This document shows, one piece after another, positions 9,771 through 17,700 of a stretch of 64,000 nt of DNA. The stretch comes from Novosphingobium sp. (GTDB lineage: Bacteria; Pseudomonadota; Alphaproteobacteria; Sphingomonadales; Sphingomonadaceae). The notes beneath the pieces are model-generated. The model was not told where the DNA came from. It saw only the letters and a list, made by a program, of their open reading frames with translations, and did not search any database. Each line of letters begins with the position of its first letter. Position 1 is the first letter of the stretch. Both the position numbers and the translations under genes were made by a program. The stretch covers positions 187,686 to 251,685 of the forward strand of contig NZ_JAIXZS010000083.1 of assembly GCF_027489515.1 (NCBI RefSeq). Reading direction: 5' to 3'.

Positions 9771-11770
9771 CGGAAGGCCACGCGCACCCCGGCCCAGAGC
9801 GTGCGCGGGGTGCCGAGATCGATCGAGCCGCCCGAATTGCGCGTGACCACGGTCTCGTCAAACAGGTTTTCCCCGCGCAGCACGAGGCTGAACGGACCGG
9901 CAAGCGGCGCTTCGGCATAGGCATCAAGCGTGGTTGCGGCAGGCAGGACATCGGTTTCCAGATCGTCCTCGAACTGGGCGCCGGTGTGGCGCAAGGTCAG
10001 CGCGAGGGTGGTGCGCGGTGAAGGCCGCCATGCGGCCGTTGCGCTTGCGGCATAGCGGGGGGTCTGCGCCGGGCGCTTGCCGTCAAGCGCGGTGCCGGCG
10101 GCCTCCACCTTGGCGTCGGTATAGGCGAACGAGCCGCTAAGCGAGAAGGTGCCCAGCTTGGCCTCTGCGCCAAGCTCGATGCCCTTGGCGTGGACTGCGC
10201 CGACATTCTGGCGCTGGCGCAGATTGGGCGCGATGGTGACATTGGCGATGGCGCCGCGCACCTTGTTGTCGAAGGCCGTGGCCGAGAACGTGAGGCCTGC
10301 CGCGGGGCGCCAGTCAAGCCCGCCCTCGAAGCCGCGCAGCTTCTCGTTCTCGAGTGCGGCGTTGGCGCGCGTCACCACGGGGAACACGGTGAAGCTGCGA
10401 TAGAGTTCGTTGAGCGTGGGCTGGCGCAGGCCGGTGTAGGCCGAGCCGCGCAGCGCAAGGCCGCCGCCGAGCTTTGCCACTGCGCCGCCGCGGAAGCTGC
10501 CGTTCCAGCCCGAGCGATCCGGATACCGCGTGGCGGACGGCACGCCGCCGAGCACCTGTTCGAGCGTGCCGTCCCGCACCGACCAGCGATCCGCGCGGGC
10601 ACCTGCAGTGAGGATCAACGGGCCGACGGTCCAGTCATCCTCGATGAACAGGCCGAGATCGCGGTTGCTGCCGCCCGCGCGGCGCGTGCCGCTGATCCGG
10701 CCGGCTGTGTAGACGTCTTCATGCGTATGCCCTTCGGCAAAGCGCCAGTCGGCCCCCACGCGCAGGACGTGCGCCTTGCCGACCGGCGGGCGCAACTCGA
10801 ACTTGCCGCCGATCCCGGTGGAGGGCGTCGCGCGCTGGTCGAGCGTGGGTAGGAAGGTGCGAGCACTGATCACCACGTTGTTGAAATCGCGGCTCTGCAC
10901 ATAGGCCAGTGCATCGAACTGCCACGCTCCGCGGCCCACGAGGCGCAGGCTGGCGTCCTGTCCGCTGGCAGCGGTATCCGCGCCCGCAAAGCGCAAGGTG
11001 CGGGCATCGTTGAACGCGGCCACGCGGGCCTGAAGTTCGATCTCGCTTGTCAGCGGCGCGACAGCGCGCAGGCTCGTCGACCAGCTTTCATACCGCGCGC
11101 GCACGCTGGCGGGGACGCGCTGGTCTTGCGGCGTCGTCCAGAAGCCGCGGCCGCGGTCCCACCGGCCCGAGGCGACGAGGTAGCCTGCGCCGAGCCGCGG
11201 CGCGAGCGTTGCGGACAGCTCGGTCTCGCCGCGATCATCGACCAGCGCGCGTCCATTGAACAGCCCGAGCTGATCGGGGCCGGCGCTTGTCAGGTCGATC
11301 GTGCCAGCCACTGCGCCCGCGCCGAACGCGCCCGAGCCGCCGCCGCGCGTGACGCGGGCCACGGCAAGCCGCTCCGGCGCAAGCGCGGAGAGCGGGACAT
11401 AGCCGAAGAACGGATCGGCCATTGGTACGCCGTCGAGGAGCAGCAGGGTGCGGCTTGTCGCATTGCCGCCCAGCGCGCGCAGGGTGATGCCTTGCGCGGA
11501 AGGGTTCGAGGCGCGGCTGTCGGATCGGCGGAATTGCTGGAAGCCGGCCGCCGCCGATAGCGCGTCTTCAAGGCGCCCGGAAGCAGCAACCGCGAGGCGG
11601 TCGGCGTCGATCTCCTGCACATCGTAGGCTACCGCCGCCGGCGCGGCGTCGAGCCCGCGCCCGGTGACCACGATCTGGTCCGGCCCAGCCTCATCGGCCA
11701 GGGCGAGCGAGGGCAGGGCAATGCCAGCGAGGAGGGAAATCAGGGCAGCAGGGCGCAGGGCAGCAGGCAC
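9767..11770 (-). CDS. TonB-dependent outer-membrane receptor (2 of 3), BtuB/siderophore size class
   Basis: A 667-residue receptor, clearly smaller than the other two in the window and in the size class of vitamin B12 or siderophore transporters. A signal peptide covers residues 1-25 (ends LALA). The TonB-box region is DQIVVTGRG, and the plug contains GITLRALGGNATSRTLLLLD and a Gly-rich FGAGAVAGTIDL segment. The barrel ends VRVAFR rather than the usual terminal Phe. It is transcribed away from the DUF1223 gene at 11919. I looked for a cobalamin riboswitch in the leader and did not find the conserved boxes, so a B12 role is not supported. A stacked hairpin lies at 11802-11827 in its likely leader. 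Confidence 0.88.
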   Translation of the reverse strand: MPAALRPAALISLLAGIALPSLALADEAGPDQIVVTGRGLDAAPAAVAYDVQEIDADRLAVAASGRLEDALSAAAGFQQFRRSDSRASNPSAQGITLRALGGNATSRTLLLLDGVPMADPFFGYVPLSALAPERLAVARVTRGGGSGAFGAGAVAGTIDLTSAGPDQLGLFNGRALVDDRGETELSATLAPRLGAGYLVASGRWDRGRGFWTTPQDQRVPASVRARYESWSTSLRAVAPLTSEIELQARVAAFNDARTLRFAGADTAASGQDASLRLVGRGAWQFDALAYVQSRDFNNVVISARTFLPTLDQRATPSTGIGGKFELRPPVGKAHVLRVGADWRFAEGHTHEDVYTAGRISGTRRAGGSNRDLGLFIEDDWTVGPLILTAGARADRWSVRDGTLEQVLGGVPSATRYPDRSGWNGSFRGGAVAKLGGGLALRGSAYTGLRQPTLNELYRSFTVFPVVTRANAALENEKLRGFEGGLDWRPAAGLTFSATAFDNKVRGAIANVTIAPNLRQRQNVGAVHAKGIELGAEAKLGTFSLSGSFAYTDAKVEAAGTALDGKRPAQTPRYAASATAAWRPSPRTTLALTLRHTGAQFEDDLETDVLPAATTLDAYAEAPLAGPFSLVLRGENLFDETVVTRNSGGSIDLGTPRTLWAGVRVAFR

Positions 11771-11801
11771 GAAGCGGTCGCTTTCGTTGAGAAGGATTGC
11801 C

Positions 11802-11827
11802 CCGGGCCGTTGCCTCGGCAGGCCCGG
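11802..11827. other. Stacked inverted repeat in divergent promoter region
   Basis: CCGGGCC (11802-11808) pairs with GGCCCGG (11821-11827), and inside it TGCC pairs with GGCA. It begins 32 bp upstream of the receptor start. On the leftward strand a TTGACA hexamer lies directly before it. It could be an operator or a leader hairpin; no family match was recognised. Confidence 0.35.
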
Positions 11828-11918
11828 CTGTCAAGTGCGTGCGGAGTCACGTGGTGTAACCAGCGAACGTGCTGCGCCGAACCGGGTGACACATCCCCGA
11901 CCAATTCAAGGCTATCCC

Positions 11919-12695
11919 ATGTCCCGCTTCTCTTCCTTCGCGCGCCGCCTTGCTGCGATCGGCCTGCCGCTTGGCCTCGCTGGCTCGGCCTTGCTGGTCG
12001 GCCACGCCCTCACGCAGAATGCCATGGCCAATGCACCGACCGCTCAGCGCGCGCCGGCGACGTCCGCACCTGCCGCGCCGGTGCTCGTCGAGCTCTATCA
12101 GAGCGAGGGCTGCTCGAGCTGCCCGCCAGCCGAGGCCTATCTCAACAGCATTGCCGGGCGTGCCAATGTGATCCCGCTCGCCTTCGAGGTGACCTACTGG
12201 GACTACCTTGGCTGGAAGGACACGTTCGCCAGCCCGGCTTACACCCAGCGCCAGCGCGATTTCGCGGCGCGTTCGGCGAGCCATGAAGTAGCCACACCGC
12301 AGTTCTGGATCAACGGTTCGCAGAGCGTTGTCGGTGCCAATCCGCGCGGGGTGGAGGCCGCCATCGCATCAGCACGCTCCACGGCGCCGGTGCCGAGCGT
12401 GGGCGCAGGCAGCGTGACGATCGGCAAGGGCGCCGCGCCTGCGCGCCCGGCCGAAGTGTGGCTGGTGCGCTATGATCCGCGCACGATCGAAGTGCCGATC
12501 AGGGCCGGGGAGAACGGTGGCCGGACCTTGCCGCACAAGAACCTGGTGCGCGAGCTTACGAGGCTTGGCACGTGGAGCGGCGCGGCAGTCCAGTTTTCCT
12601 ATGCGCCCCCTGCAGGGGGCCTGCGCAGTGCGGTGTTCCTGCAGGATGGCCGCGGCGGCGCGGTGCTGAGCGCGGGGAGCGATGCGCCGCACTGA
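11919..12695 (+). CDS. DUF1223 thioredoxin-fold exported protein
   Basis: A 258-residue exported protein of the DUF1223 family. Residues 1-37 form a signal peptide or N-terminal anchor (basic N-terminus, LAAIGLPLGLAGSALLVG, then ANA). The mature part opens with a thioredoxin-like strand and a redox-type motif, VELYQSEGCSSCPPAE, so Cys-Ser-Ser-Cys could be redox active. The family is widespread in proteobacteria and has no firm biochemical function. The ATG at 11919 was chosen because upstream frame extensions overlap the divergent receptor gene and lack a signal peptide. It stands 50 bp ahead of a GNAT gene on the same strand. Confidence 0.85.
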   Translation: MSRFSSFARRLAAIGLPLGLAGSALLVGHALTQNAMANAPTAQRAPATSAPAAPVLVELYQSEGCSSCPPAEAYLNSIAGRANVIPLAFEVTYWDYLGWKDTFASPAYTQRQRDFAARSASHEVATPQFWINGSQSVVGANPRGVEAAIASARSTAPVPSVGAGSVTIGKGAAPARPAEVWLVRYDPRTIEVPIRAGENGGRTLPHKNLVRELTRLGTWSGAAVQFSYAPPAGGLRSAVFLQDGRGGAVLSAGSDAPH

Positions 12696-12745
12696 TACGC
12701 GCACCGCCTTGCGGGTAGGCCGGGGTTCCGGCTATTCGCCTTGCG

Positions 12746-13351
12746 ATGACCCTGCTTCCCGGAACCGACCATATCGAGACCGAGCGCCTCCTGCTGCGGC
12801 GGATGGATCAAGGCGACCTCGATTTCATGATCGCGGTCCACGCCGATCCGGACGTCGCGCGCTACCTTGGCACCGGCAATGCTCGTACACCGGCCGAGAC
12901 CGAGCAGTGGCTGGCCGATGTTCTCAACAGCTATGCCATTTCAGGCCTTGGTCCGCTCATGGTGACGCGCAAGAGCGACGGCAAACGCCTCGGCAGATCA
13001 GGCCTGAGCGATGGGGTCATCGAACTGAACCCGCCTGAGGGACAGCTGCGGCGCATGTGGTTCTTCCGGACGCACGTACCCGAAGGAACCACGTTCGAGA
13101 CGATGCCCGAACTGGGCTATACCTTTGCGCGCGAAAACTGGGGGCAGGGCTATGCCTCGGAAGCCGCACGCGCCGTGTGGACTTATGCGCAGGCGCATCT
13201 TGATCACCCGGCGATCATGTCGGTGATCCACCCGGACAACGTGGCCTCGCGCTCGGTCGCGCTCAAGTTCGGGGTGCGCCATGATGGCGATGTCGAGATG
13301 GGTGGACGGCTCTACCAGCGCTTTGTGTGGCCTTCGCCCGGCAGCACCTGA
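12746..13351 (+). CDS. GNAT-family N-acetyltransferase (RimJ/RimL type)
   Basis: A 201-residue acetyltransferase of the Acetyltransf_3 class. It begins with the typical IETERLLLRRMDQGDLDFM start, followed by the ENWGQGYASEAARAVWTYA acetyl-CoA-binding loop and helix and by SVIHPDNVASRSVALKFG. The closest described relatives acetylate protein N-termini, aminoglycosides or small amines; which applies here cannot be told. It is probably cotranscribed with the DUF1223 gene (50-bp gap) and is followed at once by a bidirectional hairpin terminator. Confidence 0.88.
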   Translation: MTLLPGTDHIETERLLLRRMDQGDLDFMIAVHADPDVARYLGTGNARTPAETEQWLADVLNSYAISGLGPLMVTRKSDGKRLGRSGLSDGVIELNPPEGQLRRMWFFRTHVPEGTTFETMPELGYTFARENWGQGYASEAARAVWTYAQAHLDHPAIMSVIHPDNVASRSVALKFGVRHDGDVEMGGRLYQRFVWPSPGST

Positions 13352-13355
13352 CAGA

Positions 13356-13393
13356 AAAAGGGCCCATGCCGCGCTTGCAACATGGGCCCTTTT
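13356..13393. terminator. Bidirectional intrinsic terminator
   Basis: A 13-bp perfect stem (13356-13368 with 13381-13393) flanked by A-rich and T-rich ends, lying between the convergent GNAT and TonB-receptor stops. It can serve both genes. Confidence 0.85.
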
Positions 13394-13418
13394 CTTTCGA
13401 GCGTTGGAGTGCCCGGGA

Positions 13419-15950
13419 TCAGAACTTCGCGCCGAGCTCCACGCCGATCATGCGGCGCGCGCCGGGCGAGATGAACGAGCCGCCGAACTCGATCGCGGGG
13501 ATCACTTCGGCGAGGTACTTCTTGTCGGTTACGTTGTTGGCGAAGACCGCGATGCTGTAGCGATCGGTCTGCAGCGCGGCGCGCAGGTTGAGCACGCCGA
13601 AGGTATCGCGGCGGGCCACGTCATACTTGGCATCGCCGACGAACGCGGGGAGCTGCAGCGCCGAGATCGGCAGGAGGCCGGAGAACAGCGTCGGCGCGGT
13701 CTGGTTCTGCACGGTCGAGAACCAGGTCGGGCCGGTCACGCGGTAGTCGGCGCGGGCGAGGAAGCGCAGGTCGCCGCTGATCGGCTGCTCGATCTCGCCG
13801 CCAAGGTTGATCGTGTAGTCTGCGGTATAGGGCGACTTGTTGCCGATCGTGTTCGGGCGCGCCGAGTTCCGCTTGATCTCGCTGTCGGTGTAGTTGACCG
13901 AGCCGAACAGCTTGACCCCGCGCACGGGCTTGACCGCAACGTTGAGCTCGACGCCCTTCAGGTCGACCTTGTCGATATTCGAGACGACGCGCAGCAGGCC
14001 GAAGCTGCCGACGAAGAACTCGAAGAACTGCATCCCGTGGACCTGGGTGTAGTAACCCGCCAGATCGAAAGTCAGCTTGCCATCGAGCAGGTTGCCCTTG
14101 AGGCCCGCTTCCCACGCGCTCGACCATTCCTTGCCGTACTGGTCGTTGATGTTCACGTTGGCGTTGATGAACTGCTTGAAGTTGGCGTTGACGACCGCGG
14201 CCGAGCCCTGGTTGTTGAAGCCGCCTGATTTGAACCCGATGCCCCAGTTGGCATAGAGGTTGAGCTCGGGGATCGGCTTGTAGCTGAGCGTCACCTTGGG
14301 TTCGAACTGCTTGAAGGTCGCCGCCTTGTCGGTGATCGGACCGAAAGCCTGACCCGGATTGATCGGACCGCCGGTGAACGGATCGGTCGCGGTCGGAACA
14401 AGGCTCGAGGACTTGCGGCGCTCGATATCGTAGCGCAGCGCGACGCCGGCCTCGAACTTCTCCGAGGGCTTGTATTCAAGGCTGCCGAACGCGGCGTAGA
14501 CGTTGGTCTTGAACTTGTCGGCCAGCAGCAGCGAGGTCGGGTTGGCACTGTCCGGCGCGTTGTAGAGCTGCTTGATCACGCCCTTGCCGGTGTCTGCACC
14601 GAGACTGACGCCGGTCGAGCGATCGATGTGCAGATAGTAGATGCCGACCTGCCAGTTGATCGGGCCGCCCGGCTCGCCGATCAGGCGCCACTCGGTCGAG
14701 AAGTCCTTCTGGGTGCGGACCTGGTACTGGGTGCCGTCGCAGGTCGTCGGGCTGTAGGGGCCGAAGGTCGAGCCGTTGGCGGGCGCGAAGATGAAGGGAA
14801 CCGGGATCTGGCCGATGAAGCCGGGCTGGTTGACCGGGAAGCCGGTGTTGGCAGCGGTGCTGGCAAAGCACGCGTCAACCGCAGGCTTGGCTGCCGGGTT
14901 CACCGCATTGATATAGCGCGCGAAGTCCGCCGAGGTGCCATCGGCGACGAGGTCCTGATCGACATTCGAGTAGAGCGCCCAGCCGACGAGTTTGAGACCG
15001 TCCGCCAGCTGCTTGTCGAGCTTGGCCGAGAAATCGAAGCTGTTCTGATCGTTAGTGGCGCGAATGTTCGGATAGAAGCGGAATTCGTGCTTGTTGACGT
15101 TCTCGTAGAACGCGGGGTTCACGGCGGCGAAGTTGGGCAGGTGGAACGAGGCGTTGAACGGCAGTGAGGCGCCGCGGAACTGGGCATAGCGCGCCTTGAG
15201 GTCGATCTGGGTGTCGGTGCCCTTGCCGATCATCACGCGGCCATCGACGGACCAGTCTTCCTTGTCGGCAATGGTCTTGCTGCCATCGCGCTCGTTGCGC
15301 CAGAAGCCGTCGGTCTTGTAATAGGTGCCGGCGAGCACGAAGCCGGCGTTCTCGCCCAGCGGGCCGGCGATGTGCGCGGCGCCGTCGAAGGTGTTCTGCT
15401 CTGCGTAGGAGGCGCGCACGGCGCCGGTGAGCGTGTCGGTCGGCTTGATCGTCTGCAGCACGATGGCGCCGGCAGCCGCGTTGCGGCCGTAGATCGCGCC
15501 CTGCGGACCCTTGAGCAGTTCGACCTGCGAAAGCGTGCCCTGGCGCTGGTTGAGCTGCGCAGTGTTGGTCTTGAGGATGCCGTCGACGACGAGGGCGACC
15601 GAGCTTTCCGCGTCGCGCGCACCGTTGATGCCGCGAATGTTGATCTGGGTATCGCCCGCCTCGGCGGTGCCGGTCACGATCGTGACGCCGGGAGTAAGGT
15701 TGGTGAAGTCCGCCGCGCGGGTCGAACCGGTGTTGACGAGGGTGGCCGCCGTAAGCACCGAGACCGAGGCCGGAACGTCCTGCAGCCGTTCGTTCTGGCG
15801 GCGTGCGGTGACGATGATCGCACCTTCTTCAGCGGGAGCTGCCTGGGCCTGCGGCTCGCTCTGCGCGAGGGCAGGGGTGGCGGCGAAAGCCATGCTGCAG
15901 GCGGAAGCCGAAATGAGGCTGGCGGTGCTCAGCCACTGCGAGATGCGCAT
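13419..15950 (-). CDS. TonB-dependent outer-membrane receptor (3 of 3)
   Basis: An 843-residue receptor. The signal peptide ends ALAQ near residue 30. The TonB-box region is EEGAIIVTARRQNERLQDVP, and the plug contains NIRGINGARDAESSVALVVD and LLKGPQGAIYGRNAAAGAIV. The barrel ends with the canonical terminal Phe (GVELGAKF). It is divergent from the GntR regulator at 16102, with a TTGTATACAA palindrome between them. It therefore probably imports the substrate degraded by the 16780-23518 operon and may be controlled by the same regulator. The promoter lies in the 151-bp shared region. The family call is firm; substrate and regulon are inferred. Confidence 0.9.
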   Translation of the reverse strand: MRISQWLSTASLISASACSMAFAATPALAQSEPQAQAAPAEEGAIIVTARRQNERLQDVPASVSVLTAATLVNTGSTRAADFTNLTPGVTIVTGTAEAGDTQINIRGINGARDAESSVALVVDGILKTNTAQLNQRQGTLSQVELLKGPQGAIYGRNAAAGAIVLQTIKPTDTLTGAVRASYAEQNTFDGAAHIAGPLGENAGFVLAGTYYKTDGFWRNERDGSKTIADKEDWSVDGRVMIGKGTDTQIDLKARYAQFRGASLPFNASFHLPNFAAVNPAFYENVNKHEFRFYPNIRATNDQNSFDFSAKLDKQLADGLKLVGWALYSNVDQDLVADGTSADFARYINAVNPAAKPAVDACFASTAANTGFPVNQPGFIGQIPVPFIFAPANGSTFGPYSPTTCDGTQYQVRTQKDFSTEWRLIGEPGGPINWQVGIYYLHIDRSTGVSLGADTGKGVIKQLYNAPDSANPTSLLLADKFKTNVYAAFGSLEYKPSEKFEAGVALRYDIERRKSSSLVPTATDPFTGGPINPGQAFGPITDKAATFKQFEPKVTLSYKPIPELNLYANWGIGFKSGGFNNQGSAAVVNANFKQFINANVNINDQYGKEWSSAWEAGLKGNLLDGKLTFDLAGYYTQVHGMQFFEFFVGSFGLLRVVSNIDKVDLKGVELNVAVKPVRGVKLFGSVNYTDSEIKRNSARPNTIGNKSPYTADYTINLGGEIEQPISGDLRFLARADYRVTGPTWFSTVQNQTAPTLFSGLLPISALQLPAFVGDAKYDVARRDTFGVLNLRAALQTDRYSIAVFANNVTDKKYLAEVIPAIEFGGSFISPGARRMIGVELGAKF

Positions 15951-16044
15951 CGGTGGTACTCCCTGTTATCGTTGGTGCCGTTTTCGGCTGCCGCGTTGTG
16001 ATCCTGCCCTCATGGCATTCACGGCTTGATAGGGGCAACAGATA

Positions 16045-16054
16045 TTGTATACAA
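16045..16054. promoter_or_regulatory. Candidate GntR operator O1
   Basis: Perfect palindrome TTGTATACAA, 47 bp upstream of the GntR start and 94 bp upstream of the divergent receptor start. Sixteen of 18 bases starting at 16047 are identical to those starting at 16781, well beyond the palindrome itself. This supports binding by one regulator. Confidence 0.7.
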
Positions 16055-16101
16055 ATGCCATCGGTCAAGCCGATTGGTTGCCTAAAATTGCGGGAGCTTC
16101 G

Positions 16102-16779
16102 ATGTCGCGCGCCTCTGATCGTGCCTACAGCGCGATCCGGAACATGATTCTTTCAGGAGAGCTCCCTGCCGGCGCGCAGCTGGGTGAGGAAGCGCTCGCT
16201 GAAATGTGCGGTGTTTCGCGGACTCCGGTGCGCGAGGCGTTGCGCCGCCTCGAGGCCGACATGCTGGTCGGGCGCACTGACACGCAGCGCACGTTCGTGG
16301 CGGACTGGTCTCTGGGCGATGTCGCGGATTCCTTTGAACTTCGTTCGATGCTGGAGGCGCGCGCGGCACGCCGTGCGGCGGAGCGGATGACCGATGCTGC
16401 GCTTGCCCGAATTCGCGCAGCGAATCGGGCGCTTTCAGCGGCGATCCAGCAGCCGGTTCCCGACGTCGCCGGGTTCCTTGAAGGCAATCGCGAGTTCCAC
16501 GCGATCATCCTCGAAGTGGCGGGCTCGCGGCGTTTGACTGCCCTTTTGTGCACGCTGATCGAGCAGCCGGTCGTGTTGCGTACCGCGCGGCATTATTCGC
16601 GTGAGGAACTGCGCCGCTCGCATGCCGAGCATGAGGAGCTGACGGCCGCGTTCGCACGGCGTGACGGGGCTTGGGCGGAAGCGGTTATGACCAGCCATAT
16701 CCTGCGTGCCTATCATGCCTATGCCGACGCGCACCGGGCGCATCTCGATGCCAGTGACCAACAGGAAGCGGCCGAGTAA
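16102..16779 (+). CDS. GntR-family (FadR subfamily) transcriptional regulator
   Basis: A 225-residue regulator. The winged helix-turn-helix is at residues 1-70 (LGEEALAEMCGVSRTPVREA, the typical GntR recognition helix). An FCD-type helical effector domain follows, with the metal-site pattern GNREFHAIILEVAG and a later HAEHEEL. FCD regulators usually bind small organic acids. The ATG at 16102 has a GGGAG ribosome binding site about six bases upstream. The frame is also open to a TTG at 16045, but that would start inside the operator palindrome. Its stop TAA is immediately followed by the ATG of the lyase gene, so it heads the 16102-23518 operon. Autoregulation through O1 is likely. Confidence 0.9.
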   Translation: MSRASDRAYSAIRNMILSGELPAGAQLGEEALAEMCGVSRTPVREALRRLEADMLVGRTDTQRTFVADWSLGDVADSFELRSMLEARAARRAAERMTDAALARIRAANRALSAAIQQPVPDVAGFLEGNREFHAIILEVAGSRRLTALLCTLIEQPVVLRTARHYSREELRRSHAEHEELTAAFARRDGAWAEAVMTSHILRAYHAYADAHRAHLDASDQQEAAE

Positions 16780-17697
16780 ATGTATACAAATTCAATCGAA
16801 ATGGTCGAAGTGAGCCCCCGCGACGGGCTCCAGAACGAGAAGGCCATGGTGAGCACTGCGGACAAGCTCGCGCTCATCGACCGGGCGCTGGCCGCAGGTG
16901 TGCGCCGTATCGAGGTGGCAAGCTTCGTGAACCCGCGCGCGGTGCCGCAAATGGCGGATGCCGAGGCGGTCTGCGCCGGGCTGCCGATCCGCGGGGACGT
17001 CACCTACATCGGACTCGTGATGAATGCGCGCGGAGCAGACCGGGCGATTGCCACGGGGCGGATCGACCAGCTGGGTGCGGTTTCGGTGAGCACCGATACC
17101 TTCGCGATGGCCAACCAGGGCCAGACGTCCGACGGATCGATCGAGGCCGCGACCGGGATCATCCATGCGGCGCGCGCGAACGGCAAGCTGGGCCAGGTCA
17201 CGATTGCTGCCGCGTTCGGCTGCCCGTTCGAGGGCGAAGTGCCCGAGGCGCGCGTGCTGGCGATGGCTGAAAAGCTCGCCGCGGCAGCGCCGGTCGAGAT
17301 TGCGCTGGCGGACACCATCGGAGTTGCCAACCCGGCGCATGTTTCGCGTCTGGTGACGGCAGTGCGCGAACTTGTTGCGCCGATCCCTGTGCGCGTCCAC
17401 TTCCACAACACGCGCGGCACCGGCCTCGCCAATGTCTGGGCGGCGGTTGAAGCCGGGGCGCGCACGATCGACGCGTCGATTGGCGGGCTCGGCGGGTGCC
17501 CTTTCGCGCCGGGCGCGGCAGGCAACGTTTCGACCGAGGATGTCGTCTACATGCTCGAGCGCGCCGGTGTGCGCACCGGGCTCGATCTTACCGCGCTCAT
17601 CAGCGCCAACCACTGGTTGGCCGAGGTGATGGAGCGCACTCTGCCGGGCATGGTGGCCAAAGCACCGGCATTTCCGAAACAGCTTCAAGAGGGATAA
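16780..17697 (+). CDS. Hydroxymethylglutaryl-CoA lyase-family enzyme
   Basis: A 305-residue TIM-barrel lyase of the HMGL-like family. In the type enzyme it cleaves 3-hydroxy-3-methylglutaryl-CoA to acetyl-CoA and acetoacetate. VEVSPRDGLQNEK at residues 9-21 carries the catalytic Arg-Asp pair. The metal-ligand segment is HFHNTRGTGLAN, and the G-loop GGLGGCPFAPGAAGN supplies the catalytic Cys. The ATG directly abuts the stop of the GntR gene and follows AGGAAG at 16763-16768. Its first codons are the operator-like sequence TGTATACAAAT. With a CoA transferase and hydantoinase-type enzymes in the operon, the real substrate may be another branched 3-hydroxyacyl-CoA; this is not decidable from sequence. 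Confidence 0.88.
   Translation: MYTNSIEMVEVSPRDGLQNEKAMVSTADKLALIDRALAAGVRRIEVASFVNPRAVPQMADAEAVCAGLPIRGDVTYIGLVMNARGADRAIATGRIDQLGAVSVSTDTFAMANQGQTSDGSIEAATGIIHAARANGKLGQVTIAAAFGCPFEGEVPEARVLAMAEKLAAAAPVEIALADTIGVANPAHVSRLVTAVRELVAPIPVRVHFHNTRGTGLANVWAAVEAGARTIDASIGGLGGCPFAPGAAGNVSTEDVVYMLERAGVRTGLDLTALISANHWLAEVMERTLPGMVAKAPAFPKQLQEG
16781..16788. promoter_or_regulatory. Candidate GntR operator O2, inside the lyase start codon region
   Basis: TGTATACA palindrome overlapping the second base onward of the lyase start codon. The bases at 16781-16798 match O1 at 16 of 18 positions. Binding here could act as an internal roadblock or as an operator for an internal promoter, separating the regulator gene from the catabolic genes. 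Confidence 0.55.
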
Positions 17698-17700
17698 GGT

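Noticed and set aside
11771..11918. A cobalamin riboswitch before the small TonB receptor
   Set aside because: The conserved B12-box segments are not present on the leftward strand; only a short stacked hairpin is seen.
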